This document shows positions 11,242-22,933 of a stretch of 64,000 nucleotides of DNA, piece after piece (the stretch's first letter is position 1; each line of letters starts with the position of its first letter). A program made the translations under genes and the position numbers. The stretch comes from Tetracladium setigerum (Eukaryota; Ascomycota; Leotiomycetes; Helotiales). The DNA is taken from the NCBI GenBank assembly GCA_031472005.1, contig PZJY01000002.1, positions 2,790,001-2,854,000 of the forward strand, given 5' to 3'. The notes under the pieces were generated by a model, which saw only the letters and a program-made list of their open reading frames with translations, was not told where the DNA came from and ran no database searches.

Positions 11242-12789
11242 TTAATGCTTCCCAATCGTGCCTGGGGGTGCATGTTGTACACTATTCATATTATTCGGAA
11301 TATGCATGCTACCCGTGTGGAATGGTTGCTGAGCAGGCTCACGTGCTTGACCAAAATAATTTAGCATGTTTTGCGCATTCGTACCTCCAGTAGAGAATGG
11401 TGCCTGGGGGTGCTGAGGATGAAGCTGAGGTGCTGGGGTAGGTCTATTCGGCGAGAAGATCATGTTATTCAGATTATGCATGCCTCCAACAGGAATTTGT
11501 TGCTGGGCAAACCGGGGAGGTTGCCCATGAACTCCAGACACATTTGACGCATAATGCATATCGTCATCATGCACATCTTCATCGTGTATGCCTCCGTCGG
11601 GGAATTGTTGCTTGGCTTGTTGAGGAGGCTGAATTTGTCTACTTGGATCAAAGTAATTGATGTACCTTGGCCCATAGTGAATAAATTGAAGGGTTTGTGG
11701 TCGTGAAACATGCTGAGGGTTCATGTTTGATGATCCACCATGGCCCTCGTCATTCAATGACATGCCAGTTTGGTTTGGTGTTCCATCGATGTTGTATATT
11801 TGACCAAATTTCGTGTCCATATCTTTATGTGGTTGACTCGGAACTTGAGATTTGTCTACTTCAACGTCCACACCCAAAACGATCTGATCCCCAAAGTAAA
11901 ACATGCATTCTTTCCTTCGAGAGTTTTCCTTCCCTGTCCGGCACATGCAGCACTTGAGGACTTCATACCGTCCAATCGAGTTGAGCTGAAGTGAACCAAT
12001 CAACCCTTGGGAGCTGCACCCCCTTTTGGCCTTTCTTGGTGGATGCTCGAAGGTGGCTGCATTATCTTTCTGTGGCCGTGGGCAACGCTTGAGAGCGCCC
12101 TGTTGCTTGTGCTCGGAGGATGTCGCTGATCTTGGACTTGTGTTACTCTGCGAAGATGTGGACGCAGGTGACCTGTCCATTGCAGGGCGTGGTAATCCAG
12201 ATTGGTGGAATTGGGTGCCCATTGCCATGTGTGGGTTGAAAGCAGCGGCGGCACCATGTCCAGGTGCCTGTACTTCATATTTTGGATGGTACTGAGGCTC
12301 CATTGCCAAATTTTGGGGAGCCATAGGAGCAAAGCTAAAAGTAGAGGGGTGTGCCTGAGATTGCGGGTAATACTGATTGTGCATTGCCATATTTGTGCCA
12401 GGTGCAGTAGTAACATCAATTCTGAAGGGTTGTGCGGCAAAGTCGTGTTGATTTCGAGGTTCCATTATCAAATCTGGGGGAACTAAATTTACAGAAGTTA
12501 GTTCGTCAAATTGGGCGTTGGATTGAGCTTCCAGAGGCTGCTGATATTGATACTTTTCGTCTTGAGGCTGCTCCATATGAGGCTGCTCGAGGTCGTCTTG
12601 ACTATGGAATTGATCGATATTCCGGAGAAAATTTTGGAAGCCCTCAAGAATTCCACTGGGGGGGAGACCTAGAGCTAGAGACTGATGCTCTTCCATTTGG
12701 AGAGGAGGCGCAGGTTGTAGAAGGGCAGGATCGATGAGGGCCGCGTTGGAGCCGACGGCTTCCACTTGAAGAATTTGTCTGGCAGTCAT
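11242..12789 (-). CDS. Gln/Pro/Met-rich hypothetical protein with C-terminal degenerate repeats
   Basis: No family recognised. Seen: a single open frame of 515 codons starting MTARQILQVEAVG at 12789. It is mostly low complexity (Q, P, H, M, N), with a basic patch (PPRKAKRG) and a Cys cluster (KCCMCRTGKENSRRKEC) near residues 260-295. The last ~130 residues hold about four copies of a unit with the shape (A/K)QQ-P-(G/T)G-(M/I/T)H--NNM. The composition resembles fungal transcription-factor activation regions, but no DNA-binding domain is clear. In-frame introns inside low-complexity sequence would be invisible to me, so exon structure is uncertain. Divergent from RPA14 across 1.04 kb. Confidence 0.6.
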   Translation of the reverse strand: MTARQILQVEAVGSNAALIDPALLQPAPPLQMEEHQSLALGLPPSGILEGFQNFLRNIDQFHSQDDLEQPHMEQPQDEKYQYQQPLEAQSNAQFDELTSVNLVPPDLIMEPRNQHDFAAQPFRIDVTTAPGTNMAMHNQYYPQSQAHPSTFSFAPMAPQNLAMEPQYHPKYEVQAPGHGAAAAFNPHMAMGTQFHQSGLPRPAMDRSPASTSSQSNTSPRSATSSEHKQQGALKRCPRPQKDNAATFEHPPRKAKRGCSSQGLIGSLQLNSIGRYEVLKCCMCRTGKENSRRKECMFYFGDQIVLGVDVEVDKSQVPSQPHKDMDTKFGQIYNIDGTPNQTGMSLNDEGHGGSSNMNPQHVSRPQTLQFIHYGPRYINYFDPSRQIQPPQQAKQQFPDGGIHDEDVHDDDMHYASNVSGVHGQPPRFAQQQIPVGGMHNLNNMIFSPNRPTPAPQLHPQHPQAPFSTGGTNAQNMLNYFGQAREPAQQPFHTGSMHIPNNMNSVQHAPPGTIGKH

Positions 12790-13828
12790 TCTGTCGTCTG
12801 TTACTTGAAGTGCTTTCTGATTAAAGCATTATGGGAATAGTATTGCCGGATTCGGGATATTGAAGAGGATTATTACTGAGTGAAAAGCATGGCTGATAAC
12901 GAGTATTGTTGCTGTTATTGTTGTTGAAAGAGTGTTCAAGAAGAAGGAAAAAGTAAATAATTAAAAGAGTGTAGAAAATCGCAGAAAGAAACTATCGAAT
13001 CTGTTTTTCATGTATGAAGGGGAAGAAAAGAAACAACGAAAGCTGGGGGAGGGGGGATAGTGAAGATATAGGATGCGGAAACAAACCAAGCAGTCTGAAC
13101 TGGAATCCATTCAGAGTAGGCCGCAATATCCATGGTTCAAATTAAAATCTAGCTCAATTGTAAAATAGAGGTTGGAACTAAGGGTGACTATGTTGGGTCG
13201 AGAAACTCAAATTATAGGACACATTAGGTATTTTAGCGCTTGATGCAGCTTGCCAAGCGCGACAACGAAGTGAAGAAGTTCTAGATTTGTACCAACTAAA
13301 AGAAATAGTGAGAATATCAGTATATATCAGTGAGTATGGCTTCTTGACTATACCAAGCAGGAACTGATTAAGTGATGAATTGGACTCAAAATCACCGGAT
13401 GCCCGCCAAGAGATATATTCGCTTAGAAAGAAGTCCGGACGACAATTCAACCTCAAGTCTGCAAGATGGAGCGAGTGACGAGTAATATGAATATGAAAGA
13501 CCATTGGTATTCCCCATATACCCTTTCTGATCCTGTAAGTTCGAATATCCCCACTGCCGTTTTCCTCCCGGAGCCTCCTTCCTTTGAGTTCGTCCCTGCA
13601 TTACCCCACAAGGAAATTCCCGACCAGTCAAACATATCACGTGATCAGGCGACATGCTCCATTTTCGCGTCACTCCAACCTCACCTTCGCATTTCCCCTC
13701 CGCCGCCAACATAAACCGACAACCACCACTCCAAACTAGGAACCAAACCACGCTCTTCTGCGACCAACCTTCCAACATCGACTCGATCTTCAGTCCTACA
13801 CATCAGACATCGCGCTACCCCTAAAGAA
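12790..13828. other. Divergent intergenic region between the Q/P-rich gene and RPA14
   Basis: This 1.04-kb region is AT-rich near 12830-13020, with a C/T-rich leader ahead of RPA14 (13540-13828) that includes CACGTG at 13638-13643. No supported exon. Confidence 0.5.
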
Positions 13829-14237
13829 ATGGCCGAATCCATCTCAACCCCACGCATCACCGCCCCCCACCTCGACGCTTTCCGCGCACGCACCGTCCGC
13901 ATCACAGGTCGCGTCTCCCAGCTTCGCGGTGAGACGGCCACAATTGAGTCGCAGGGTGTTATTACTGTTCATTTGGGCCATGATACGCATTTGACGGTGG
14001 GGAATGCGGTTGAGATTGTGGGAAAGGTGAATCAGGATTTGAGTGTGAAGGTTTTGAGGGCGACGGATATGGGAGGGATTGTAAGTTTTATTTTGATTCG
14101 TTTTGAGGGATGGGGGAGGGTTTTATGGTATGGAAAAGGCTAATGTTATGTGTTTTTTGTGCCGGATAGTGGATTTTACGTCGGCAGAAGCTGTGGTTGA
14201 TGCTACGCATCGGTACAAGGAAATTTTCTATAATTGA
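13829..14237 (+). CDS. RFA3: Replication protein A subunit 3 (RPA14/Ssb3), with an apparent 1-base gap at the splice
   Basis: Role: the smallest subunit of the RPA single-stranded-DNA-binding trimer in replication and repair. Seen: exon 1 (13829-14080) encodes an OB fold (RITAPHLDAFRARTVRITGRVSQL, IVGKVNQDLSVKVLRATDMGG, given here in two pieces). A GTAAGT donor is at 14081 and an AG acceptor at 14168-14169. Exon 2 must be read as DFTSAEAVVDATHRYKEIFYN, the typical family C-terminus, ending TGA at 14235-14237. Odd: exon 1 ends in phase 0, but exon 2 needs one preceding base. One base therefore seems missing, most simply in GGGAGGG at 14071-14077. Expected length is about 106 residues, usual for the family. 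Confidence 0.8.
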
Positions 14238-14746
14238 GAAGCAGGATTAATCGATAATGAGGAGTCTGCTGGGAATGGTTGTGGATTTGCAGAAAAGCAG
14301 ACCTACTTGATGCCCCAAGCGATGTTTTACGGATTAATGATATGGCATGGAAATGTTAAAATGGGTGGGATGTGTATGGAGAAAGATCACTACACCTTTT
14401 AAGCCCCCTTCTCTAATATACGAGGGATAGATTTGGGTCTATAGATGCTAAAAAGCTTCTCTCTTATTTATACACCACTTGGCAAAATTCCAAGTTTAAG
14501 TCTTCACTGCTAGATCATTACAATCAAGTGTGGGAAATCTGTATTCTGTATTCTTTAAATTTAATTATCGGTCTCTATATACCTATCTAGTGCTGTTACG
14601 ATGTCTTGGTAAAGGCAGCAATGCCGCTCGCTAATGGGGCCAAAGAGTGCTCAAAAAACTCCATGCCAATGTCATGATATCTCCGGAACCACAAAAATCC
14701 AAACACCTCGCTATGCAAATGATTGACACCAAGCTGACAATCAACA
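14238..14746. other. Convergent intergenic region after RPA14
   Basis: This 509-bp AT-rich stretch separates the 3' ends of RPA14 and the GATA regulator. Nothing coding is supported. Confidence 0.6.
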
Positions 14747-17700
14747 CTATGCGCTCTCTTTCTCTGGACCCACCTCCACCGCACTGTGCTCCTTTTCAAG
14801 GACCTTTGCCACAACATTAACCTCTGCCTGCTCATGCTCTGTCCCAGTGACCGCTTCTCCAACATCTGTCTCTGTTCCACTTTGCTCCTTCTTCGGAGCA
14901 TCTGCTCCGAACTCCTTCTCCATGTCATCTTGGGGTTCATCTTTAATCACAAACTCCCCAGGCACACCGGCCCCCAAGTGCTGCTCATTGTAACTCTTGT
15001 TGAATTCATCCCAATTGATACTATTCAATGAGATTGGGTCTTCATACAAGCGGAATGCTCGTGGGGGAGAGCTTGGCATAGGGACATCTGTCGAGAAGAA
15101 GTCTTCGAGGCTGAAGTTGGGGTCTATGCCATCATGAGGCAAGACCGGCAGATTATCGAAATCAATCGCAGCTCCGTTTCGGGATGGAGAGGAATTTGCA
15201 AGTGCAGCATTGTTCGCTTCTGACATCAATAGATTCATGGTTGATGTGAATGGTGATGGAAATCCAGGGGGTCAGTGTTGTGATTTCGAGGTGATCGACG
15301 AGGGGTCTGTGTTGGTGTTGCCCGAAAAAGACTGCCGGGTGAGCGACGCGGGGTTCTTGTAGGTGTTAGATGAACAGATTTGGATGCACTTCCATGAACC
15401 CCTCGTCCCCTTGGAGTGGGCCGAACTGGAGTTTTGAAGGGATCTTCCGAAACGGGCTTTTGGACGGGCGTGGTCGGACGAGCCATTTCTTCTTCAAATA
15501 ATTTCATAAAGTCATCGTCATCATCGAAATTGATCGGAGGGCAATTTTCCTTGTTTGGTGCCTCAACCATGTCTTCTTTATCGAAGGTCGTCGACAATTG
15601 AACCGTATTCGTCACCACTTCAGTCATTTCGCCCAAAAGTATGGGTGAACCATCTTTTCTCGGAGAAGGAAACAGCACTCTGCAAGCCGAATCTTCGTCT
15701 TCGAGCTCGATAGGTCGGTGCTTCGTACCATTCCACCGAGCCGGACTGGATTGAATTGCTCGTCGTAATGCAGCGGATGCAGCATTGGATGTCATGGGAT
15801 TTAGTCTTTTGTTCGTGGATCCAGATCTTGGTCGGGCCTGGGGTGGTTGAGTACCGCTTGTTCGAGAGGAATCATCGGTCGTTTCTTGGGTATCGAACAT
15901 AACCGGCGGCTCTGAACCTGCTGCCGCGGTCCTCTTGGGTGGCCTCGAACCTCTTGGCTTTGGGGGTATCTTTTCAGGCAGCTTCCTTACCGGGGCACTA
16001 TAAGCAGATTGCCATTTCTCAGGAGGCCTCTGCGTCTTGTATTTCGACATCCAAATGCCGCAAGCTACGAATGTTAGTGAACCCCCAAAACTGCAAACGA
16101 CTAAACTTACGATTGCAAAGCATGTATGGGTTGTAGTCCGAGGTAATGTCTTCATGATTCAATGATTTCTTGATCATCAGAAACGAAGTTGGCTCTTTCT
16201 CAGCATTCCGCGTCAAAACAACAATTGATGTTACTCTTCCTGGCTCGTCGGAATATTCGTAATAACCCGGAGCTCCCTGGCACTCTCGAGACCATGACCT
16301 CCTCCAAGTAGGCGTTTCTATCGCGCCACAGTTATTGCAGAATGGGGGCATTTCGCCATTCATGATTGCCATTTCTAATCTTTGCTTGATACCCGCCTTC
16401 TTTGCATTCCAACTTCTGTTGTAGGGAACACCATTTGAACTTGGTGGATGAGGTGCCGGTACGAGTGCAGGGCCGGGTTGGTTCATATCGGGCATCATTG
16501 GCATGGGGCCTTCTGTCATAGCACATGGTACTTCAGACCATGTTTGTGATCGATGGAGACTAGATGGTGGCAAAACTGGATCACTAGCTGGGATCTGTGG
16601 AAGATTGAGAGAACCCAAAGATGCGGTTCGAACCATCATTTGACGCCGTTCTGGGGGCGCATTGACAGCGTTCCACGACGGTTGTTTTGCTACATTTTGG
16701 GTCCTCTTTGGATGTGTTGCTGATGATTCATTTACCTGTCCTAGGGTCTGGATTGGTTGCTGAGGGGGCAATTGCCGAGTTTGAGGTAGCGAAGTTCCAT
16801 TTTGAGGGGTTGGAATTCTCGGCTGGCCTTGATTAACGTCGTGACTTGGTTGCTGAGGTGATGATTGGTGTAGCTGAGTTTGCTCGATTGTCGACTGCTG
16901 AAGTTGAGGTCCTATCATTGGATCTTGAGCAGGAAAGATTTGTCGAGAAGTGGCAAGTGGCTGTTGAGTCACGGCAGATGCGGGCATAGCCGAGGGCGGA
17001 ATGGACCCAGGAAGAGGAGACCTGGACTTGGATGCAGGTTGTGGCTGGCTGATTTGCTGCTGTGGCAATGTTGGAGAAGGGGAAAAGGGAGTTGACTGTT
17101 GAATTGGCTGGTCAAAAGGGACCATCTCAGGTCCTTGAGATACCCCTCTAGCATTTAAAGGTTGAGAAATCGACAATCCTGATGGCAACGGCTGGTTTCT
17201 AGGTAAAGCTGGCAGACTTTGTCCTCCGTCTTCAGAAACGACACTTCCTCCACGGGACTGAGAAAAGAATTGAGGTGTCCCAGATTTTGGTTTTGTAGTC
17301 TTGACCTTTGATGCCTTCGGTGGTTCAGGCACAGGCATTCTTGTAGGTAAAAGCTCTACAGGTCCAGGACATTCGGCATGGAAGATTTGTTGAGTAGGTT
17401 CGGTTCTCGCAATGCTCGGTTGGCGCGACGGAACCTTTTCAGGTTCGAGACCTGCGACACTTGGTTGACGGGATGGAACCTTCTCTGCTGCGGGAATGAG
17501 ATCAACCTCATCATCGTCATCAATCAAGTATACTCCTTGATCGTCATCATCATCCTCGCCAAACAAATCCTCCAGCGAACCACTCATAAATCCAGAATCG
17601 GTCCTGGGCATTGGAGGCAGGCAAGGGCTGGTTGGACAAGGTGGACTTGATCGGAGGCTAGGAGGTCGGGTTCTCATGACGGGTGGCGATGAATTAAATT

Positions 17701-19449
17701 CCAAAGGGGATTCAGCAGGGCTACCGTGTTGTTCAGGTGAAGGACCGACAGATTCGATGGAAAATTGCAACTCTTCTTGTTGTGACGCTGGTGGTAGAGG
17801 GGAAGCGACTCGGGAGGGAGAAAGACTACTCTCTTGGTTAAAGGAGTCTCGTCGTAATCCAGTTTGAGTGGGCTGGCGCAAATTGTTCTGAATAACTTTG
17901 GGGATAGGTGTTGGTGCTCTAGGACCTTCTTGCAAAATTTTGCCTCCATTCATTGCAGGACTCATGGCAATCGGTCTAAAAAGTCGTAACGACCCTGCAG
18001 TACTAGCAGCTACCCGGAGGGATTCAGATCCAGTCGCAAAAGCATTTCCCTGGTTCCATGCCGTAGCTTTTGTAGTCTTAGCTCGTTTCTTTGGCGCCGG
18101 ACCGTCATCGCCGTCTGTACATTCCTCATACCCAGAAGTGTTCCCCCCAGCTGATTGAGATGCAGGTGCCTTTGCCTTTCTAGGCCGTTTCGTAGTCGCT
18201 CTGGACGCGGGTCTTGATGCTGGCTTCTTTGCTTTTGCACCCTTTGTTGTAGCTGAAGGTGCGGCTTGAGTTACCGGAACGTTATCTGTCGGCTCTTGTG
18301 AAGGTATTTGTTGAGTTGAAGAGATATTGGGTTGTTCCTGAAAGCTAGGACTTTGACCCTGCCCACCAGCTTCAATATTTGTTCCATCACGCGGGTGGGG
18401 GCTTGGATTGTGGCTAGAGTTCGGGCGGGTGTGTGAATCTTGGGGTTGAAAACCTGGGTGCGGAGAATTAGAGTGCTGGAGAGTTGGGTATTGAGGTTCT
18501 GGATATTGAGGGTTCGGGTATTGAGGATTTGAGTGCTGAGAATTCGAGTGTTGATGATGCGGGTGCTGAGGATATGAGTGATGAGGATGTGTGTGCTGAG
18601 GATTTGGGTACTGAGAATTTGAGTTCTGCGGATTGGGATGTTGGTGTGAGTTGTGCTGGTTTAGGTTCGAGTTCGAGAATAATTGCTGGCTTTGCTGAGG
18701 ATTCGGGGGCTGCGAATTCCTGGCAGAAGCTTGGCCAAAACTTGGAGTCGACTGAATCAAAGAATTCCACTCCTTAGGATCATAACCAGGTGGCGGCACC
18801 GATCTACTTTGCTCCCTGTACTTGTCCATCGTGCTTTGGTACTCATTTTGCATGGATGTTGGAACCGGAATAAGTCTCAGCTTGACTTCCAAAGTCTCCT
18901 TAACCCCGTTGTTGAAGATTCCCAAAATATTCTTACACACTCTCCCAGTAACGAGCTGCTGCGATTCCTCGGCTGGTACATCTGGCGTGGGAGAGGTAGC
19001 CTGTAATACTCTCGAAAGCATGCCTTGCCCAACCAGGGGATTGTCGTACTCGGAAAAGTCGTATGCGTAAACGGTGTAGTCCTGGCCCATTCGATTTACA
19101 AGTTCCGGACTGCATTGGATGATTGCCTGAATACATGTCTTCAGCTCGATTACCCCGATCGTTCCACCCTCCTCCATCATGACCGTTTGTATGTCCAGAA
19201 CATGAGGCCATCGTGCCAAGCAGTTCGTCTTGTTCTGATCGTCGAAGGTATACAGTACTTTGACTGGAGAGCAAATAAATCAGTACGCAGCCCACCAGTC
19301 TACTCAATTCCATAATACATACGTCTCATAGGCTTGATCATGACCCCATCGTCGCTCGCATTGTTGTGGGTAGGAGGAGGCGGTGGAGGGTGAGATTGCA
19401 TTCCCTGGCCATGACCGTGCCATTGACCGAAGGCGGCTGGAGACGACAT
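14747..19449 (-). CDS. Ams2/Spt21-like regulator with a C-terminal GATA-type zinc finger, with an apparent 1-base gap
   Basis: Role (family): Ams2 in fission yeast and Spt21 in budding yeast control histone gene expression. Seen: exons 19449-19323, 19263-16111 and 16064 onward; introns of 59 and 46 bp. The N-terminal Ams2/Spt21 domain starts at the first splice (MR-LKVLYTFDDQNKTNCLARWP) and includes GVIELKTCIQAI and DYTVYAYDFSEYDNPLVGQG. A long Pro/Gln/Ser-rich middle includes an acidic patch. The finger is split by intron 2: CNNCGAIETPTWRR, about 70 residues, then YMLC-NPCGIWMSKYK. Odd: the third exon hits TGA at 15235-15237. Adding one base to the G5 run at 15267-15271 (C run on the coding strand) continues the frame as PPGFPSPFTST to a stop at 14747, for about 1532 residues. 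Confidence 0.85.
18463..18640 (-). repeat. Imperfect minisatellite coding a Gln-His/Tyr-Pro-Asn repeat
   Basis: Within the GATA regulator, 12-18-bp units of the type TTGGGTATTGAGGAT repeat with variation on the + strand. The coding strand gives runs such as NPQYPNPQYPEPQYP and QHSNSQHSNPQ. The tract may vary in length between strains. Confidence 0.7.
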
Positions 19450-20297
19450 TATGATCCTTCACTGGCCATGCAGCAGGATAAAGGTCCCCTCAATTATCGT
19501 GAAGCTCGTCGTGGGTTAGGAATATGGTTTGGGAGGCATTGAAGGGCGAGGGTCGAGGTTCGCGAGTTTTGGCGTCAATGCTGGCTGTAGAAACTCAGTG
19601 GCTAGGTCTGCAAGGTACCATGCGCGTTTGCAGCCGGTCGCGAGAATGGCGACGCGTTGAAATGGCCCAAAGAATTAAACTAGAGCACGGAAGTTGAGAA
19701 ATTGATGGTGAGTAGATACAATAAGCCAAGCAAGAACATAACCTGGCTGATTACCCAGTACAGCTTCTGAGGAATTGGTACTCAATTACTGTATACAGAG
19801 ATGAGCATTTGTGGTTGTTCTGGGGACGTCGATATGTGAAGGAGCCCAGACCAGGAAGTTATTGACAGCGGGGGACAGTGGCCAATGAGCAAAGTTGTGA
19901 TGACTCAGCTCGGTTGAGATTTAACCTATTAGCCGAAGAAAATGGCTGCGTCTGTTGTCGCTATCGCCTGACGTGATCTTTGAGATGTGAGAATCCTAAT
20001 AAATCCAGCACACCAAGTTCAAGAAACAATGTGAATCATCGCTTTTTGGAGCGGGGTAAGCTGGTTTTATACCCTGATATTGGATTCTATTCCCCCGCGC
20101 TTAACAAATGACTCAACCATTCTACGGCATTGCATTTCTCGGTCTCTCGTCACATGATATAACTTCCTCTCTCCTTCTTTCACGTATCACATCTCAGCCT
20201 TTGTCTTCCCTTGAGCCACACCTTATTAATGTTCACAAAATAGTACATGTTCCAACACCTATGACCACACAACTATCATACATTTTATCCTCGCTAC
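19450..20297. other. Upstream region of the GATA regulator and 3' end of mS47
   Basis: This 848-bp stretch holds the promoter and leader of the GATA regulator and the downstream region of mS47. It shows no coding exon. Confidence 0.55.
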
Positions 20298-22010
20298 CTA
20301 AATCTTCGCCGCCTGGACCTCATCCTCCCAGATAAGCCCATTCTCCGTGCCTTTCGTTTTCCTGTCCAGAATTTCTGTGACAACCTCTTTCACACCTTGC
20401 TTGTTCTTCCTTAAATCCACAAAATGTTTGAGAGTGCTCTTGAACGTCTGGCCACCACGCTTCACAAATGCCTCGACATGCTGCTCTTGTGGAATACTGA
20501 ACTTCAGATGAGGATATGTCATATAGTCCACCGTGTTCAACAGCGCCAATCTATCTCCCCCCTCAACTTGGAAGAACGGATCGGCGATATTATCTCCGGG
20601 CTTGATCTCATCCAATGAGGCCGGTTTCCACTGGGGCTTGCCATCCTTTCGGATCAGCAGGGCGTGTACTCCTTCGGTGAAATCCGGATGTTGCATGAAT
20701 TTTCCAGCCATTTGGTGCTCCCTCTGGAATGTTTCTGCGATGGTCCATCTTCGACCAAGTTGCATTTGCCTCAGCGTAACGTAAACACTTGTCGGTGATC
20801 GTTGGCGAATGGTTTTCAGCGTATCTCTCGCCCAGGTTCTCGTCAACTTTGGATTTCTTCTTATGTCTTGATTGGCGACACCTCCAGTTTCGATTCGTTG
20901 ATACTCCTGTGTTCCTTCATTGCTGACTTTGTTCTTTGCGGCATTTTCTTCTTTGATTTCTTCCTGAGCTTGCTCTTCCAAGGCAGCAATAATATCAGGC
21001 ACGGTCTTCTGTCCGAAAATTCTATCAATGTCCCGTCGTAGCCTCTTTGCCAGCAGCATCGGTTCATCATACGGCAGTCCGGTGCAAAATTCTTCGATTG
21101 TGCTGTCGATAAGCTCCAACCTGGTCTCCAGCGTATCGTAATCTTTGAATCTCAACTCGGCCAAACGACGCTCGAGAGCTGGCAAAGATGTGGAGTGAAG
21201 ATAATGTGTGGCGATACCAGAGTAGAAGACGTTGGCGCCCTTGAGTTTCTCACTCGTGAGAGCAAGATAGGTACCCACGGCTCCAGGCATCCTTGGCAAG
21301 AAGAATGAAGCTCCAACATCGGGGAAGAATCCGATCGTCGTTTCGGGCATCGCGAATACCGTCCTCTCCGTAGCTATCCTGAATGGAGCATGGATACTCA
21401 GGCCAACTCCACCACCCATCGTAATTCCATCCAAAAAGGCGACATATGGTTTCGTGTACGTCGCTATCAGATGATCAAGCTGATACTCCTGACCAAAGTA
21501 ATCCGTTGACCGCTTAATCCCCTCTTCTCCCTTCGTGTTGTCGATTGCAAGAGCCGATACATCACCTCCCGCACAGAAAGCCTTTGGCCCTACCCCCTTA
21601 ATGACCACCACGTTCGCCATATCGGACTTCTCCCATTCCTGCAGACGTAGTATCGTCTTTCTCACCATCGAGCCATTGAGCGAATGGAGTTTCTTAGGTC
21701 GGTTGAGTTCGATCGTTCGTAGCCCGAATAGTGTGTCAAAAAGCACATCTTCTGGATCGTCCGTTGCCCTTATTCGTATCTTCGGGGTACTGGTATCCTT
21801 CTTCTCCCCGGCAAGTTTCGCCGATGGTGATGCCTCTGTAGCCATCTAAATACCGATTAGATTTAACATCCACAATCCAGCTGCCTAACCCACCTGTGCT
21901 CTTCCTGCAAAGGCAGGATTTGTGATCTTCGCTCTCAACGGCATCGTACGTCTCGCGCTGCACCTCGTTGCTGCCGTCCTGGCACTGCCGCGTAGAGACC
22001 TTGCAAACAT
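20298..22010 (-). CDS. EHD3: 3-hydroxyisobutyryl-CoA hydrolase-like protein / mitoribosomal mS47 (Ehd3 family)
   Basis: Role: crotonase-fold enzyme of valine breakdown; in fungi the same protein is also the mitoribosomal small-subunit protein mS47. Seen: exon 1 (22010-21894) encodes an Arg/Ala/Thr-rich targeting presequence (MFARSLRGSARTAATR). A 48-bp intron lies at 21846-21893 and exon 2 is 21845-20298; total 554 residues. Family motifs are ELNRPKKLHSLN, GPKAFCAGGDVSAL (oxyanion hole), DGITMGGGVGLSIHAPFR and AMPETTIGFFPDVGASFFL, with the Glu and Asp used in catalysis. The catalytic residues look intact, so both activities remain possible. Divergent from SmD2 across 295 bp. Confidence 0.92.
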
Positions 22011-22305
22011 CAAGAACAGCGAATAAAAAAGTACACTCAAAGGAAAAGAAATGAATGAATCGGTGTTTTTACAGTTCCATCGAACTCGTTCCAAAACAGG
22101 GTAAGTTCAGCAGACAGGCGCGGTTGTCACCCTCTCACCTCGGGTTTTAAAATTCTAAAGCTCGGTTCCACGGCTGCCAAATAAGGTTTCTGCGCTAAGC
22201 CCGATCGGACCGTATCGAATGCAAGTCTTCAACGACAAGCTCCATCGATCACCAAAAAAAGGGCACAAGAATTAATTCGTTCCTTGACAAACACCCTCAC
22301 ACATC

Positions 22306-22933
22306 ATGGCGGACGCAAAAATCACGTATGTCCCCTTTCCGCAGAAGATGCGTTTGTAGAAATGCTAATCGAAAATCCGCAGAGAATTGCTCGCAAAGCC
22401 GCGAAACGAACTCACGTATGCCTGTTTCCTCCCCTCACAACCCCACCAACAGAATTAGCCAGCCTTCCCTAGACAAGCAGGCAGGTTACAACAGAATAGC
22501 TGATGCTGACTTGCGCGTAGTGAGTTTGAGATCGCTCAGCTTGAGGAACACGAGTTCACGTCCGGACCGCTCTCAATCCTGCAAACTGCCGTGCGATCAC
22601 ACACCCAGGTTCTGATCTCGTGCCGTAACAATCGCAAATTGTTGGCTAGAGTCAAGGCGTTCGATAGGCATTGTAATATGGTGCTGGAAAATGTGAAGGA
22701 GATGTGGACGGAGACACCAAGGACGACTGCGGGCAAGAAGGGTAGACCGGTCAACAAGGATCGTTTTATTAGCAAGATGTAAGATGATCTTCTTATTGTG
22801 TACAGAATTTGGATCGGCATTTAAGGCGGTAGCTGTGGGGGACGTCTGAAGTTGGATGAACGTATGTGCTAACGGGTTCATGGTATCTAGGTTCTTGAGA
22901 GGCGATTCGGTTATTCTGGTTTTGCTCAGTTGA
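22306..22933 (+). CDS. SMD2: Small nuclear ribonucleoprotein Sm D2
   Basis: Role: a member of the heptameric Sm ring on U1, U2, U4 and U5 snRNAs. Seen: four exons, 22306-22325, 22383-22415, 22521-22778 and 22891-22933 (354 nt, 117 residues), too interrupted to appear as one open frame. The joins read MADAKIT-ELLAKPRNELT-EFEIAQLEEHEF and RFISKM-FLRGDSVILVLLS. The Sm1 motif is in TQVLISCRNNRKLLARVKAFDRHCNMVL, seen here as VLISCRNNRKLLARV then FDRHCNMVLENV; Sm2 is in FLRGDSVILVL. Three introns in so short a gene is unusual against its neighbours. Confidence 0.95.
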
